IMG/VR virus record: IMGVR_UViG_3300025087_000038
Span: 62,001 to 126,000 of that record
DNA: 64,000 bases
DNA from: a virus
Reading direction: 5' to 3' (one strand)
Shown: positions 1-7,344 of the stretch, piece by piece
Numbering within the stretch: position 1 is the first letter of the stretch
How the letters are laid out: each line of letters starts with the position of its first letter
Notes under the pieces: generated by a model
Database searches by the model: none
Told to the model about the DNA's origin: nothing
The model's input: only the letters and a program-made list of their open reading frames with translations
Made by a program: the position numbers and the translations under genes

Positions 1-884
1 TAGGTTTAAGATGGGCATTAAGTATTGGATTACTTGAGAAATACTTTCCAGAACTGTCAATGTTGGTTAAAGTGGAACAAGACCCGCAATGGCACAAAGA
101 GGGAGACGTGTTTAATCATACTATGATGGCTCTTGACGCAGGCGCTAAGTTGCGCGATACAATAACGGGAGAAGACGAAGAAGAGTTACGGAAACGCAAA
201 GCAATATTTATGTTTGGAGTGTTATGCCATGATTTAGGAAAAGGAGTAGCCGGAATAACAGAAATAGATGGGGATGGCACTGTCCATTCCAGACGGCATG
301 AGTCTGCCGGAGAGGAACCGACATTATCATTTTTAGATAGGATAACAAACGATATAGAACTAAGAAAGAAAGTAGTGTTTTTGGTTACTAATCACATGAC
401 ACCGTTGAACCTTTACAATTCTTATTTGTTAGGCAATAATCCAAGGGATTCAGCATTTAGAAGATTAGGAATAAAAGCTTTAGATGCTATGGTAGCATTA
501 GACGATTTGCTTTTATTAACACAAGCCGATAATAATGGTAGAATTTCAACTGTGGGTTCTTTGAACGATGGAATAGTGCCATGGTTTAACAAGAGAATAG
601 AAGACATGATTTTTAAAGGTCCAGTAGTGCCAAAACCGTTAATAACAGGCGATGATTTAATACACGATTTTAGTATGAAACAAGGTATAGAATTAGGAAA
701 ACTTCGTAAGGAAGCATATGATTATCAAATAGAAAATGATATACAAGATAAAGAGGTAATGGTAGAATACGTTAAGGGGTTGTTAAAAGAAAAGGGGGAT
801 GCTTATGTTATGGTTAATAATACCAATAGTTTTGTTTGTTGTTTTTGTGAATTATTTGGGTTGGAAAAAATCACCCTATTGTAA
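1..884 (+). CDS. tRNA nucleotidyltransferase-like HD domain protein (5' truncated)
   Basis: The frame is open from base 3, so the gene begins left of the window and the ATG at base 60 is probably internal. The visible part matches the C-terminal HD domain of multidomain CCA-adding enzymes: a QDPQWHKEGDVFNHTMM segment, then FGVLCHDLGKG with the HD pair, then RRHESAGE and a TNHMTPLNLY helix. In that family the HD domain has phosphohydrolase activity and the N-terminal part adds or repairs tRNA CCA ends. The nucleotidyltransferase part is not visible, so a stand-alone HD hydrolase cannot be excluded. It lies just upstream of an RNA ligase, which suggests an RNA repair role. Confidence 0.75.
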   Translation, partial: GLRWALSIGLLEKYFPELSMLVKVEQDPQWHKEGDVFNHTMMALDAGAKLRDTITGEDEEELRKRKAIFMFGVLCHDLGKGVAGITEIDGDGTVHSRRHESAGEEPTLSFLDRITNDIELRKKVVFLVTNHMTPLNLYNSYLLGNNPRDSAFRRLGIKALDAMVALDDLLLLTQADNNGRISTVGSLNDGIVPWFNKRIEDMIFKGPVVPKPLITGDDLIHDFSMKQGIELGKLRKEAYDYQIENDIQDKEVMVEYVKGLLKEKGDAYVMVNNTNSFVCCFCELFGLEKITLL

Positions 885-993
885 ATGGTGCAAAGGCAGA
901 CATTATGGGAGATGTATTTTTAATCCTCGTTCTGGGAAAATTTTTGCTAATACTAATGATGGATATTTTGACTATACCCACCCAAATAAATAA
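805..993 (+). CDS. small membrane-anchored Cys-containing protein
   Basis: Starts inside the end of the HD gene; the ATG at 805 is preferred over 799 because the AAGGGGG site (791-798) then has normal spacing. A hydrophobic N-terminal helix (LWLIIPIVLFVVFV) is followed by a CKWCKGRHYGRC cluster that could bind a metal. I do not recognise the family. Confidence 0.6.
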   Translation: MLWLIIPIVLFVVFVNYLGWKKSPYCKWCKGRHYGRCIFNPRSGKIFANTNDGYFDYTHPNK

Positions 994-1011
994 TGAAGAA
1001 GGGAGCCGAAA

Positions 1012-1986
1012 ATGCCAACTAATTTAAAAGTAGAAGTAGTAGAAATAGGAGAATTAGAAAAACATCCCAATGCCGATACACTATCAATAGTAAAAGTAAA
1101 AGGATGGCAATGTATAGTAAAAACAGACGAGTTTAAAGATGTAAAACTGGCGGCGTATATTCCTATTGATTCCTTGATACCGGAAAGTCTTCAGACCGTT
1201 ATACCAGTAAAACGAATAAAAACTATAAGACTGAGAGGAATAATCTCGCAAGGAGTTTTGTTACCAGTAAGAGAGAATTGGAAAGCGGGGGATGATGTAA
1301 GCGAAGAATTGAGGATAACTAAATATGAACCGCCAGAGCCAACAATACTGGGTGGCGAAGATACCTATACCCCTGAAGGGTTTATAAAATATACCGACAT
1401 AGAAAGAATTCAAAACTACCCAAACATAATTACTCCTGATATGGAAGTAGTAATAAGTGAAAAGTTGCACGGAACCAACTTTAGGGTTGCTATGCTGGAT
1501 GGGAAGTTTTACGTGGGTAGCCATAGAAATACAAAGAAAAGGGCAGAAGGAGATAAAAAAGAAACCGTTTATTGGCAAATGGCGTTACAAGAGGATATAG
1601 AGAATAAACTAAGACGTCAGGGGTATAACAACTTAGTTTTGTTTGGGGAGATATTCGGGTCAGGAATACAGAAATTGCATTACGACTGTGTCCAGAATGA
1701 AAGGAAGGTTGCATTCTACGATATTTGGCAAAATGGCGGATACTTAGATTTTAATAAGTCTTGGAATTGTATATTAAAATTAGAACTACCCTGCGCACCA
1801 ATTTTTTACCAAGGCAAATTTGATATACCGTTAAGTTTGTATGACGAAAGAAAAACATATTATGGCGGGGCGCACAATATAGAAGGAGTAGTAATAAAAC
1901 CAGTAAAAGAAATGTTTAATGAAGAAATTGGAAGGGTGGTATTGAAATACATTTCGCCAGTGTATTTGTTGAGAGGGGGTGAATAG
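1012..1986 (+). CDS. RNA ligase, Rnl5/DRB0094-like
   Basis: A 324-residue ATP-dependent ligase of the covalent nucleotidyltransferase superfamily. The lysine nucleophile motif KLHGTN is near residue 152, followed by LFGEIFGSG (motif III type), EGVVIKP (motif IV) and VVLKYIS (motif V). The N-terminal ~110 residues resemble an OB-type module (HPNADTLSIVKVKGW), as in the Deinococcus DRB0094/Rnl5 group, which seals 3'-OH/5'-phosphate breaks. Length fits that family (about 340). It probably repairs RNA, perhaps host or phage tRNA cut during infection, alongside the upstream tRNA-nucleotidyltransferase-like gene and RtcB further on. Confidence 0.88.
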   Translation: MPTNLKVEVVEIGELEKHPNADTLSIVKVKGWQCIVKTDEFKDVKLAAYIPIDSLIPESLQTVIPVKRIKTIRLRGIISQGVLLPVRENWKAGDDVSEELRITKYEPPEPTILGGEDTYTPEGFIKYTDIERIQNYPNIITPDMEVVISEKLHGTNFRVAMLDGKFYVGSHRNTKKRAEGDKKETVYWQMALQEDIENKLRRQGYNNLVLFGEIFGSGIQKLHYDCVQNERKVAFYDIWQNGGYLDFNKSWNCILKLELPCAPIFYQGKFDIPLSLYDERKTYYGGAHNIEGVVIKPVKEMFNEEIGRVVLKYISPVYLLRGGE

Positions 1987-1987
1987 A

Positions 1988-2290
1988 ATGGGTAAAAATA
2001 ATATTAATGCAGGTTTTGGTAATATAGTGAAAGAAAAAATAGATTTAGAGCAGTGTGGGATTTACCAGATGGGTTTGACAACAAGTGAGATAAAAGAATA
2101 CCTAAAAAAGAGGGCTGGGATAACAAAGTTAGGGCGCCTTTACGAAAAGTTTAACAGGATTGCTGGAGTAAACACTGTGGGCGCAGGGAGGTGTGAATTC
2201 TGCGGTAAGCAGTTTTCGCTGATGTATAGGCATGATGTAGAGCGGTTTACTAATTTGTTACTTAAAGGAATCCCCACCTATTTTGATTAG
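1988..2290 (+). CDS. hypothetical protein with one CxxC knuckle
   Basis: About 100 residues. The ATG at 1988 is preferred over an upstream GTG at 1979 because the GAGGGGG site (1973-1979) is then correctly spaced. A basic helical middle (EIKEYLKKRAGI) precedes CEFCGKQF and a C-terminal RHDVERF. A single CxxC pair could complete a zinc site with downstream His residues. Function unknown. Confidence 0.6.
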   Translation: MGKNNINAGFGNIVKEKIDLEQCGIYQMGLTTSEIKEYLKKRAGITKLGRLYEKFNRIAGVNTVGAGRCEFCGKQFSLMYRHDVERFTNLLLKGIPTYFD

Positions 2291-2304
2291 CTTTTTAGAA
2301 TTCC

Positions 2305-2315
2305 GTAGTATAATA
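2305..2315 (+). promoter_or_regulatory. phage promoter core (GTAGTATAATA)
   Basis: TATAAT at 2309-2314 inside the recurrent core, followed by AAAGGAGGT and the ATG at 2336. No good -35 hexamer at 16-18 nt. Confidence 0.75.
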
Positions 2316-2335
2316 GATATGAAAGGAGGTAGTAG

Positions 2336-2473
2336 ATGAAAATTAAGGTAGAGTTTATAGTTGAATCAGCTGATTATGGTGAAGAGGAATTTAGAAAGGA
2401 AATTGAAACCCTTATTAAAGATATTGACCCCGAGACAAAACTTTTAAGTTTTGAGATGCGCGAGATATCATGA
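2336..2473 (+). CDS. small acidic protein, 45 aa
   Basis: A short ORF with a strong AAAGGAGGT site directly after a promoter core. It ends by overlapping the queE start (ATGA). It looks like a small ferredoxin-like alpha/beta fold (MKIKVEFIVES, then EIETLIKDIDPE), but I do not recognise it. As first gene after the promoter it is probably co-expressed with queE. Confidence 0.65.
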   Translation: MKIKVEFIVESADYGEEEFRKEIETLIKDIDPETKLLSFEMREIS

Positions 2474-3183
2474 TAAAACTAAATGCTGAAGAGAAAACAT
2501 TCTTTAGTATTCAAGGAGAAGGACTTCAGATAGGTAAACCTGTAGTATTTGTTAGGATGGCCGGTTGTAATTTCCGTTGTCGGTGGTGTGATACGGTCTA
2601 TGCTCTAACAACAGCTGGGGCATTAGAGCTAACAACAGCCCAGTTGATGCGAGAAATAAGTCAGTATGGCTGTAAAGATGTAATTCTTTCAGGTGGCGAA
2701 CCTTTGATTTATCTGAAGAATGGGTTAGAGGAATTGGTAGATAGTTTATTAGGAAATTGCTACGATATTCAGTTTGAAACTAATGGTATTGTTTTTCCAG
2801 AATCTTTATCTCACCTTAGAATTTTTTGGAGTGTAAGTCCAAAGTTAGGGTCTGCTGGGGATGGTAGTGAAAGAACCTGGAATAATATTCAAAGTTACAT
2901 TGACAAATGTCCTGGTAGACTTCAAATTAAAATAGTAATTGCTAGTAAGGGGGATTTTAAAGAACTATTTGAAGAAAAATTATTAAGGTTTGAAGATATA
3001 AAAAGGAAAAGAATTCCTTTAATTCTTCAACCAGAGGGGCAATACGAATTGGTGGAGTATCGGCAAAAGTGTGAAGACTTAGTTAAACTGGTAAAGGAAA
3101 ACTGGCAATTAGTTAAGGATTACAACTTAAGGGTTCTGTTTCAGTTTCATAGATTTATCTGGGGTGTAAGGAGAGGCGTTTAG
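2470..3183 (+). CDS. queE: 7-carboxy-7-deazaguanine synthase, radical SAM
   Basis: QueE converts 6-carboxytetrahydropterin to 7-carboxy-7-deazaguanine with SAM and a 4Fe-4S cluster. The N-terminus FFSIQGEGLQIGKPVVFVR and the cluster motif CNFRCRWCD (CxxxCxxC, about residues 35-42) are diagnostic, followed by SGGEPL and an ETNG strand. Its 237 residues are normal for the family. It starts on the ATGA overlap with the preceding small gene and is followed by queC, then the DpdA-like and folE genes. It is the second visible step of preQ0 synthesis here; QueD, which supplies its substrate, is not in the window. Confidence 0.93.
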   Translation: MIKLNAEEKTFFSIQGEGLQIGKPVVFVRMAGCNFRCRWCDTVYALTTAGALELTTAQLMREISQYGCKDVILSGGEPLIYLKNGLEELVDSLLGNCYDIQFETNGIVFPESLSHLRIFWSVSPKLGSAGDGSERTWNNIQSYIDKCPGRLQIKIVIASKGDFKELFEEKLLRFEDIKRKRIPLILQPEGQYELVEYRQKCEDLVKLVKENWQLVKDYNLRVLFQFHRFIWGVRRGV

Positions 3184-3190
3184 AAATTTT

Positions 3191-3201
3191 GTAGTATAAT
3201 A
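3191..3201 (+). promoter_or_regulatory. phage promoter core upstream of queC
   Basis: GTAGTATAATA with TATAAT at 3195-3200, just after the queE stop. Preceded by TTTAGAAATTTT, as at the core near 2305. Confidence 0.75.
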
Positions 3202-3220
3202 TAGATGAAGGGCAAAAGAA

Positions 3221-3454
3221 ATGGAATTGTGGAATGGTGTTTCTGTCAGAAAAAGAGTTGCTGAAGTAAACATGAGACGCAAAATAATAGAAGGAGAGCA
3301 CCCTTTTTCTGAGTGTATAACCACAATGTTGAAAACCCCAAAACAATGTTTGAGCAAAAAGTGTATTATTGGGTTATTGATAGATGTAATAGAAAAACAA
3401 AAAAGAAGGAGAAAGTATGAAAGCGGTTTGTTTGTTAAGTGGCGGATTAGATAG
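3221..3454 (+). CDS. possible small basic protein overlapping queC
   Basis: A 77-residue ORF between a promoter core and queC, overlapping the queC start by 38 bases in another frame. The ribosome binding site is weak (GAAGGGC). The basic C-terminus is largely forced by the queC leader. It may be real, or simply the untranslated leader of queC. Confidence 0.35.
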   Translation: MELWNGVSVRKRVAEVNMRRKIIEGEHPFSECITTMLKTPKQCLSKKCIIGLLIDVIEKQKRRRKYESGLFVKWRIR

Positions 3455-4115
3455 TGGCACGACAGCAGCAATAGCAAAAAGTCAAGGTTATGATTTGTAC
3501 TGCATTAGTGTAAACTACGGTCAAAGACTAAGTAAAGAGTTAGAAAGAGCAAAGCGGGTTGTAAAGGCTTTAGAGGTAAAAGAACACAAAGTTTTAGACC
3601 TTTCTTTTCTAAAAGAACTAACAAAAGGGGCAACAGCCTTAACTGATGAAACAATAGAAGTACCGAAAGACAGAAATTTAAGTGAAATGTCAGCTAAGAT
3701 TCCAATAACTTATGTTCCAGGTAGAAATACAATTTTACTTAGCATTGCAATGAGTTACGCAGAGAGCATAGACGCTGAAGCGATTTTTATTGGAGCGCAT
3801 TATTTGGACTATTCTGGATACCCAGATTGTCGTCCAGAGTATTTTCAAGCTTTACAAAAGGTTATAGAATTAGGTACTAGAGTAGGAACAGAATTAGGAA
3901 AACCAATTAAACTTGAAACCCCGATTTTGATGTATAGTAAAAAAGAAGTCATTAAGAAAGGTTTAGACTTAGAGAAGCAGCTGTGTGTTGAATTTCTCAA
4001 ATACACTTGGAGCTGCTATGAAGGGTTGGATAAGCCTTGTGGTACTTGTGATAGCTGTAAGATACGGCAAGCAGGCTTTGACGCTTTAGGAATAATTGAC
4101 CCTGCTTTTTTATAA
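3417..4115 (+). CDS. queC: 7-cyano-7-deazaguanine (preQ0) synthase
   Basis: QueC uses ATP and ammonia to turn 7-carboxy-7-deazaguanine into preQ0. The PP-loop SGGLDSGTT is at the N-terminus, VPGRNTILL in the middle, and the C-terminal zinc ligands fall in a C-x8-CGTCDSC arrangement. The 232 residues are full length. A good GAAGGAG site precedes the ATG. With QueE, FolE and the DpdA-like enzyme this points to a deazaguanine base destined for phage DNA rather than tRNA. Confidence 0.93.
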   Translation: MKAVCLLSGGLDSGTTAAIAKSQGYDLYCISVNYGQRLSKELERAKRVVKALEVKEHKVLDLSFLKELTKGATALTDETIEVPKDRNLSEMSAKIPITYVPGRNTILLSIAMSYAESIDAEAIFIGAHYLDYSGYPDCRPEYFQALQKVIELGTRVGTELGKPIKLETPILMYSKKEVIKKGLDLEKQLCVEFLKYTWSCYEGLDKPCGTCDSCKIRQAGFDALGIIDPAFL

Positions 4116-4176
4116 AATTTTTGAAGGATTTTTGTAACTGTATGGAATAAAAGGAGTTATATAAGCATTTTTTGAA

Positions 4177-4196
4177 TAAAAAGCGTGGCCTTTTTT
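4177..4196 (+). terminator. weak terminator-like stem
   Basis: AAAAAG (4178-4183) can pair with CTTTTT (4190-4195) across a short GC-containing loop, ending in a T run, between queC and the next promoter core. The stem is mostly A-T, so support is thin. Confidence 0.22.
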
Positions 4197-4203
4197 GTAT
4201 TTC

Positions 4204-4214
4204 GTAGTATAATA
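4204..4214 (+). promoter_or_regulatory. phage promoter core
   Basis: GTAGTATAATA with TATAAT at 4208-4213, followed by AGAAAGGGGG and the ATG at 4234. Confidence 0.75.
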
Positions 4215-4233
4215 TATACAGAAAGGGGGAGAT

Positions 4234-4623
4234 ATGGAGACTGATTGTCAGCATGAAAAGTATTGTACTAAAGAGGGGAAAGGTTGGGTTTTTACTTGTT
4301 TTAACCCAACGAAGATGTTAGATAAAGGTTGTTCTATATATGAAGGAAGGAGGGGAAAAGTAGCCAGAAAAGATAAAGGAGTGTTAGTAGTAAGACCGTT
4401 GAGTGAAGAGGTTTTACAGGAAAATATAAAAAAAGGAGGTAGAGAAATGGCAGAAGAAGCAACCGCAGTAAAGGCAAAGACAGTGAAGGACGGAACACCA
4501 AATAGGGTGAAGTGCACCGTTTGTAGTAAAGAGAAGTTTACACGTCCTGATAGGTATTTGCAGTTGCAAAAGGACGGAAGAATAGACACCTACGTATGTA
4601 GAGCGTGCCGACCTGAGAAGTAG
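4234..4623 (+). CDS. zinc-ribbon protein with an internal in-frame start
   Basis: A 129-residue frame with two Cys clusters: an N-terminal set (CQHEKYC, CFNP, CSIYEG) and a C-terminal CTVCSKEKFTRP ... CRAC four-Cys ribbon. An internal ATG at 4447 has a much better ribosome site (AAAAAAGGAGGTAGAGAA) than the first ATG, so a separate 58-residue product covering only the C-terminal ribbon is likely. The two parts may have been separate genes, or the second start may make a short isoform. Function unknown. Confidence 0.7.
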   Translation: METDCQHEKYCTKEGKGWVFTCFNPTKMLDKGCSIYEGRRGKVARKDKGVLVVRPLSEEVLQENIKKGGREMAEEATAVKAKTVKDGTPNRVKCTVCSKEKFTRPDRYLQLQKDGRIDTYVCRACRPEK

Positions 4624-4650
4624 TAAGGTTATTGAGGTAGATAGTAGTAA

Positions 4651-4965
4651 GTGAGAGTACCTTACAAAGATACTCTCACTTATAATTATTACGGAGACAT
4701 TGTGGGACAATCTAAAAAATTTAAACAATTTATGACTGAATGCAAAAATTTTGAGAAGTTTGAAGAGTTAGTAAAATTAGGTTTAAAAGGAATAACTCTC
4801 GGCGAAAAAAAATATCCAAAAGATAAATTTCTTAAAACAGATATGATTAATTCCGTTAAAGAAGAAATACGAGACATAGTGGTTTACCTGTTTTTTCTTT
4901 ACCTTAAAATAGATAAATTAGAAAAAGGTGTTACTCAAGACCTTTATGAATGGAAAAATAAATGA
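4651..4965 (+). CDS. hypothetical protein, MazG-like helix pair possible
   Basis: A 104-residue ORF with a GTG start and only a distant GAGG, so the start is uncertain. The C-terminal part (VKEEIRDIVVYLFFLYLKID) loosely resembles the E..D..Y helix of MazG-type nucleotide pyrophosphohydrolases, but the full EExxE motif is not evident. It overlaps the next gene by ATGA. Confidence 0.5.
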   Translation: MRVPYKDTLTYNYYGDIVGQSKKFKQFMTECKNFEKFEELVKLGLKGITLGEKKYPKDKFLKTDMINSVKEEIRDIVVYLFFLYLKIDKLEKGVTQDLYEWKNK

Positions 4966-5714
4966 TTGCATTATCTCATACTGTTCCTACCAAATACTTA
5001 GATACTTTTAGTTCTTATTCTACTTATTGTTTAGTATTGGCGCATTTAGTAGGCGATGATAAGGACTACACTAAATTTTTTCAAGAAGAAAAAAGAAAAG
5101 GAAAATATATTGTCTTAGACAATGGTGCTTACGAAAAAGGTATAAGTATTCCTGATAAAGACCTTTTACAGAAAGCTATTTTACTAGGGGCAGACGAAAT
5201 AATTTGTCCTGATGTATGGAAGGATTCTGAAAACACCATCAAACGAACTAGAGAGTTTTTACATTACGTTAACGGAGAAAGTAAGTTAAAAAATTTTCAG
5301 TTTATGTTTGTACCGCAAGGCGAAACGCTTGAAAAATGGATTTTTTGTTTTAATAATTTAAGCGTCATTCCTTTGTTCAATACTTTAGGGTTAAGTTTTA
5401 TAGCCGTTCCAATAAAACGAATATGGATATATGAATACATTTGGGAAACCAATACTAGGTGCGTTCACCTTTTGGGATTAGAGAATTGTGGAAATTTAGA
5501 ATTAAAATATTTTAGTAATTTTAAAGAAGTTATTAGATGCGATACAAGTTCAGCTTTTCAATTCGCTTTCGAAGGAATTGAATTAAAGGAAAAACTTCCT
5601 TATAAGAGAATTGTACGAAAATTAGATTTTAATACTGAATTTGATGAGAAACTTTTGCCTTTGTTCAATCGTAATATGCAAGTGTTAAATAATTGTGGAA
5701 AAGGGAGTAAATGA
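4962..5714 (+). CDS. dpdA: DpdA-like 7-deazaguanine transglycosylase
   Basis: Resembles phage members of the tRNA-guanine transglycosylase superfamily used for DNA deazaguanine insertion (DpdA). Recognisable parts are IVLDNGAYEKG (about residue 50), ADEIICPDVWKDSENTIKR (about 80), the FMFVPQGETLEKW strand, CVHLLGLENCG and RCDTSSAFQFA near residue 190. Asp residues in the first two would be candidates for catalysis. DpdA exchanges guanine in DNA for preQ0 or a derivative. Its place between queE-queC and folE strongly supports that role; a tRNA-directed enzyme is less likely. The exact DpdA subtype cannot be set by eye. Confidence 0.72.
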   Translation: MIALSHTVPTKYLDTFSSYSTYCLVLAHLVGDDKDYTKFFQEEKRKGKYIVLDNGAYEKGISIPDKDLLQKAILLGADEIICPDVWKDSENTIKRTREFLHYVNGESKLKNFQFMFVPQGETLEKWIFCFNNLSVIPLFNTLGLSFIAVPIKRIWIYEYIWETNTRCVHLLGLENCGNLELKYFSNFKEVIRCDTSSAFQFAFEGIELKEKLPYKRIVRKLDFNTEFDEKLLPLFNRNMQVLNNCGKGSK

Positions 5715-5923
5715 TAAAATTACCAAAAGGATATAAGGCAGTTAAGGATAGCACTGTAGGAATAAGTTACGTTAATAAAAATGGAAATATTGTATTTCAG
5801 CACCCCAAAGACTCGGATGTTACAAGGCGGTGCTTAAAAGAATTTATTAGAGTACGTAGAATAAGAGAAAAGGAAGCGCAAAAATTACAAGCAAAAATAG
5901 GCAAAGGAGGAGTAAATGGATAA
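5711..5923 (+). CDS. small basic hypothetical protein, 70 aa
   Basis: Overlaps the stop of the DpdA-like gene (ATGA) and the start of folE. Basic C-terminal helix ([17 protein letters not shown]). Not recognised; co-translation with the deazaguanine genes is likely. Confidence 0.6.
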   Translation: MIKLPKGYKAVKDSTVGISYVNKNGNIVFQHPKDSDVTRRCLKEFIRVRRIREKEAQKLQAKIGKGGVNG

Positions 5924-6476
5924 AGAAAAAATAATTAAGGGGGTAACACAAATATTAGAAGGACTAGATGCAGATTTAAGTTTACCTGGATTAAAGGATA
6001 CCCCAAAAAGAGTAGCTGAAACATATTTAAAATTGTGCGGTGGCGATGAAGAAACCGTTGAAGAGATACTTGGTAGGACATTTGTTGATGAAGCAACGGA
6101 TGAACTAATTTTAGTAAAAAATATAGATTTCTTTTCATTATGCGAACATCATCTTTTACCTTTCTATGGAAGAGCGCATATAGGTTATATTCCTCGAGAT
6201 AGAAAAGTTTTGGGGTTAAGTAAAGTGGCCAGATTAGTAGAAGTTTATTCAAGAAAATTACAACTACAAGAAAGAATGACTTCACAAATTGCTCACGCAA
6301 TAGATAAACACCTCTCCCCTTGGGGAGTAGGTGTAATAATAGAAGCAAAACATCTTTGTATGGCAGCGAGGGGCGTAGAAAAAGTAAATCATGAAACTAC
6401 TACGAGTTGTATGTTAGGAGCAATGCGAAATAACTATGCTGCAAGAGAGGAGTTTATTTCCCTTATAAAAAGATGA
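5916..6476 (+). CDS. folE: GTP cyclohydrolase I
   Basis: Opens the guanine ring of GTP to give dihydroneopterin triphosphate, the first step toward deazaguanines and folate. [15 protein letters not shown], the zinc-site motif LCEHHLLPF and the C-terminal [11 protein letters not shown] block are all present. The 186 residues match type IA enzymes. It has a strong AAAGGAGG site inside the preceding gene and overlaps the methyltransferase start. The neighbours indicate the preQ0 route rather than folate supply. Confidence 0.95.
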   Translation: MDKEKIIKGVTQILEGLDADLSLPGLKDTPKRVAETYLKLCGGDEETVEEILGRTFVDEATDELILVKNIDFFSLCEHHLLPFYGRAHIGYIPRDRKVLGLSKVARLVEVYSRKLQLQERMTSQIAHAIDKHLSPWGVGVIIEAKHLCMAARGVEKVNHETTTSCMLGAMRNNYAAREEFISLIKR

Positions 6477-7276
6477 ACATTATTTGCCGGGATTCTATTG
6501 AATGGTTAAAGGAGCAACCCGATGCTTCAATCGATTTGGTAGTTACAGACCCTCCATATAATTCTACTATAGTTTCTTGGGATAATAAGACGGACGAATG
6601 GCAATTTCAGTGGTTACAAGAAGCAAAAAGAGTGTTGAAAGACGGAGCAAGCTTTTACATGTTTTTTGCACCAATGAATATGTATGGGGTAGAAGGTTGG
6701 GTTAGACAAAACCTAACACTACGAAATATTATAGTTTGGCATCACGCTAATTTGTATGGTGCTGGGATGGGCTATGGAACGGATAGATATAAGAGTACTT
6801 GGGATGTAGTTTTATATGCCGTAAAGGGGAAGAAAGCAAAACATGGTAAACATGTCGCTAGTGTTGCGTATTTAGAAACAGGTAGAGGATTTGATGTAAT
6901 GATTTATCCTCAGCCAAGACCTCTTTTACACAAAGCACAGAAGCCGTTAGATTTAATAAAGAAGTTTGTTATTTGTAGTTCAAATGAAGGTGATGTAGTA
7001 TTAGATCCATTTTGCGGGGCTGGAACTACAGGGATAGCTTGCAAGACGTTAAATAGAGATTTTATTTTAGTAGACAATGATCCAAAGTGTATAGAAATTA
7101 TAAATAAAAGACTTGAAAATATAGAAAGGTTAAAAGAGTTTGATAAAGAGTTATGGTTAGAGATGCGAGAGAGTAGACTGGAAGAAGAAAAGAATAAGTC
7201 TAAAAACCTTTCAAGTCGATTAAATAAATGGAAAAAGGGAGATGGAAGTAGTAAAATTCAAGAAAACGCATCCTGA
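6473..7276 (+). CDS. DNA adenine/cytosine-N4 methyltransferase, beta class
   Basis: A 267-residue amino-methyltransferase with the catalytic DPPYNS motif near residue 27 and the SAM-binding [12 protein letters not shown] near residue 183. This is the order of beta-class N6-adenine/N4-cytosine enzymes. The DPPY form favours N6-adenine but does not prove it. No nuclease partner is adjacent, so it is probably an orphan that masks phage DNA from host restriction, complementing the deazaguanine set. The C-terminal ~40 residues are charged, and its 3' end overlaps the dUTPase fragment. Confidence 0.9.
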   Translation: MNIICRDSIEWLKEQPDASIDLVVTDPPYNSTIVSWDNKTDEWQFQWLQEAKRVLKDGASFYMFFAPMNMYGVEGWVRQNLTLRNIIVWHHANLYGAGMGYGTDRYKSTWDVVLYAVKGKKAKHGKHVASVAYLETGRGFDVMIYPQPRPLLHKAQKPLDLIKKFVICSSNEGDVVLDPFCGAGTTGIACKTLNRDFILVDNDPKCIEIINKRLENIERLKEFDKELWLEMRESRLEEEKNKSKNLSSRLNKWKKGDGSSKIQENAS

Positions 7277-7340
7277 TGCAAAAACGCCAACTAAACATTT
7301 AGAAGCCGCTTGTTGGGATTTGTATTCAGTAAAGGAATAA
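7242..7340 (+). pseudogene. dUTPase N-terminal fragment (32 codons)
   Basis: An ORF with an AAAAAGGGAG site that ends in TAA. Its product ([20 protein letters not shown] then CWDLYSVKE) matches the usual first 30 residues of a trimeric dUTPase, up to motif I. The rest is missing, and the next ORF carries another dUTPase with its own motif I. It is best read as the 5' stump of a dut gene interrupted by the homing-nuclease ORF; an intron 5' exon is the alternative. Confidence 0.65.
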
Positions 7341-7344
7341 TTTT

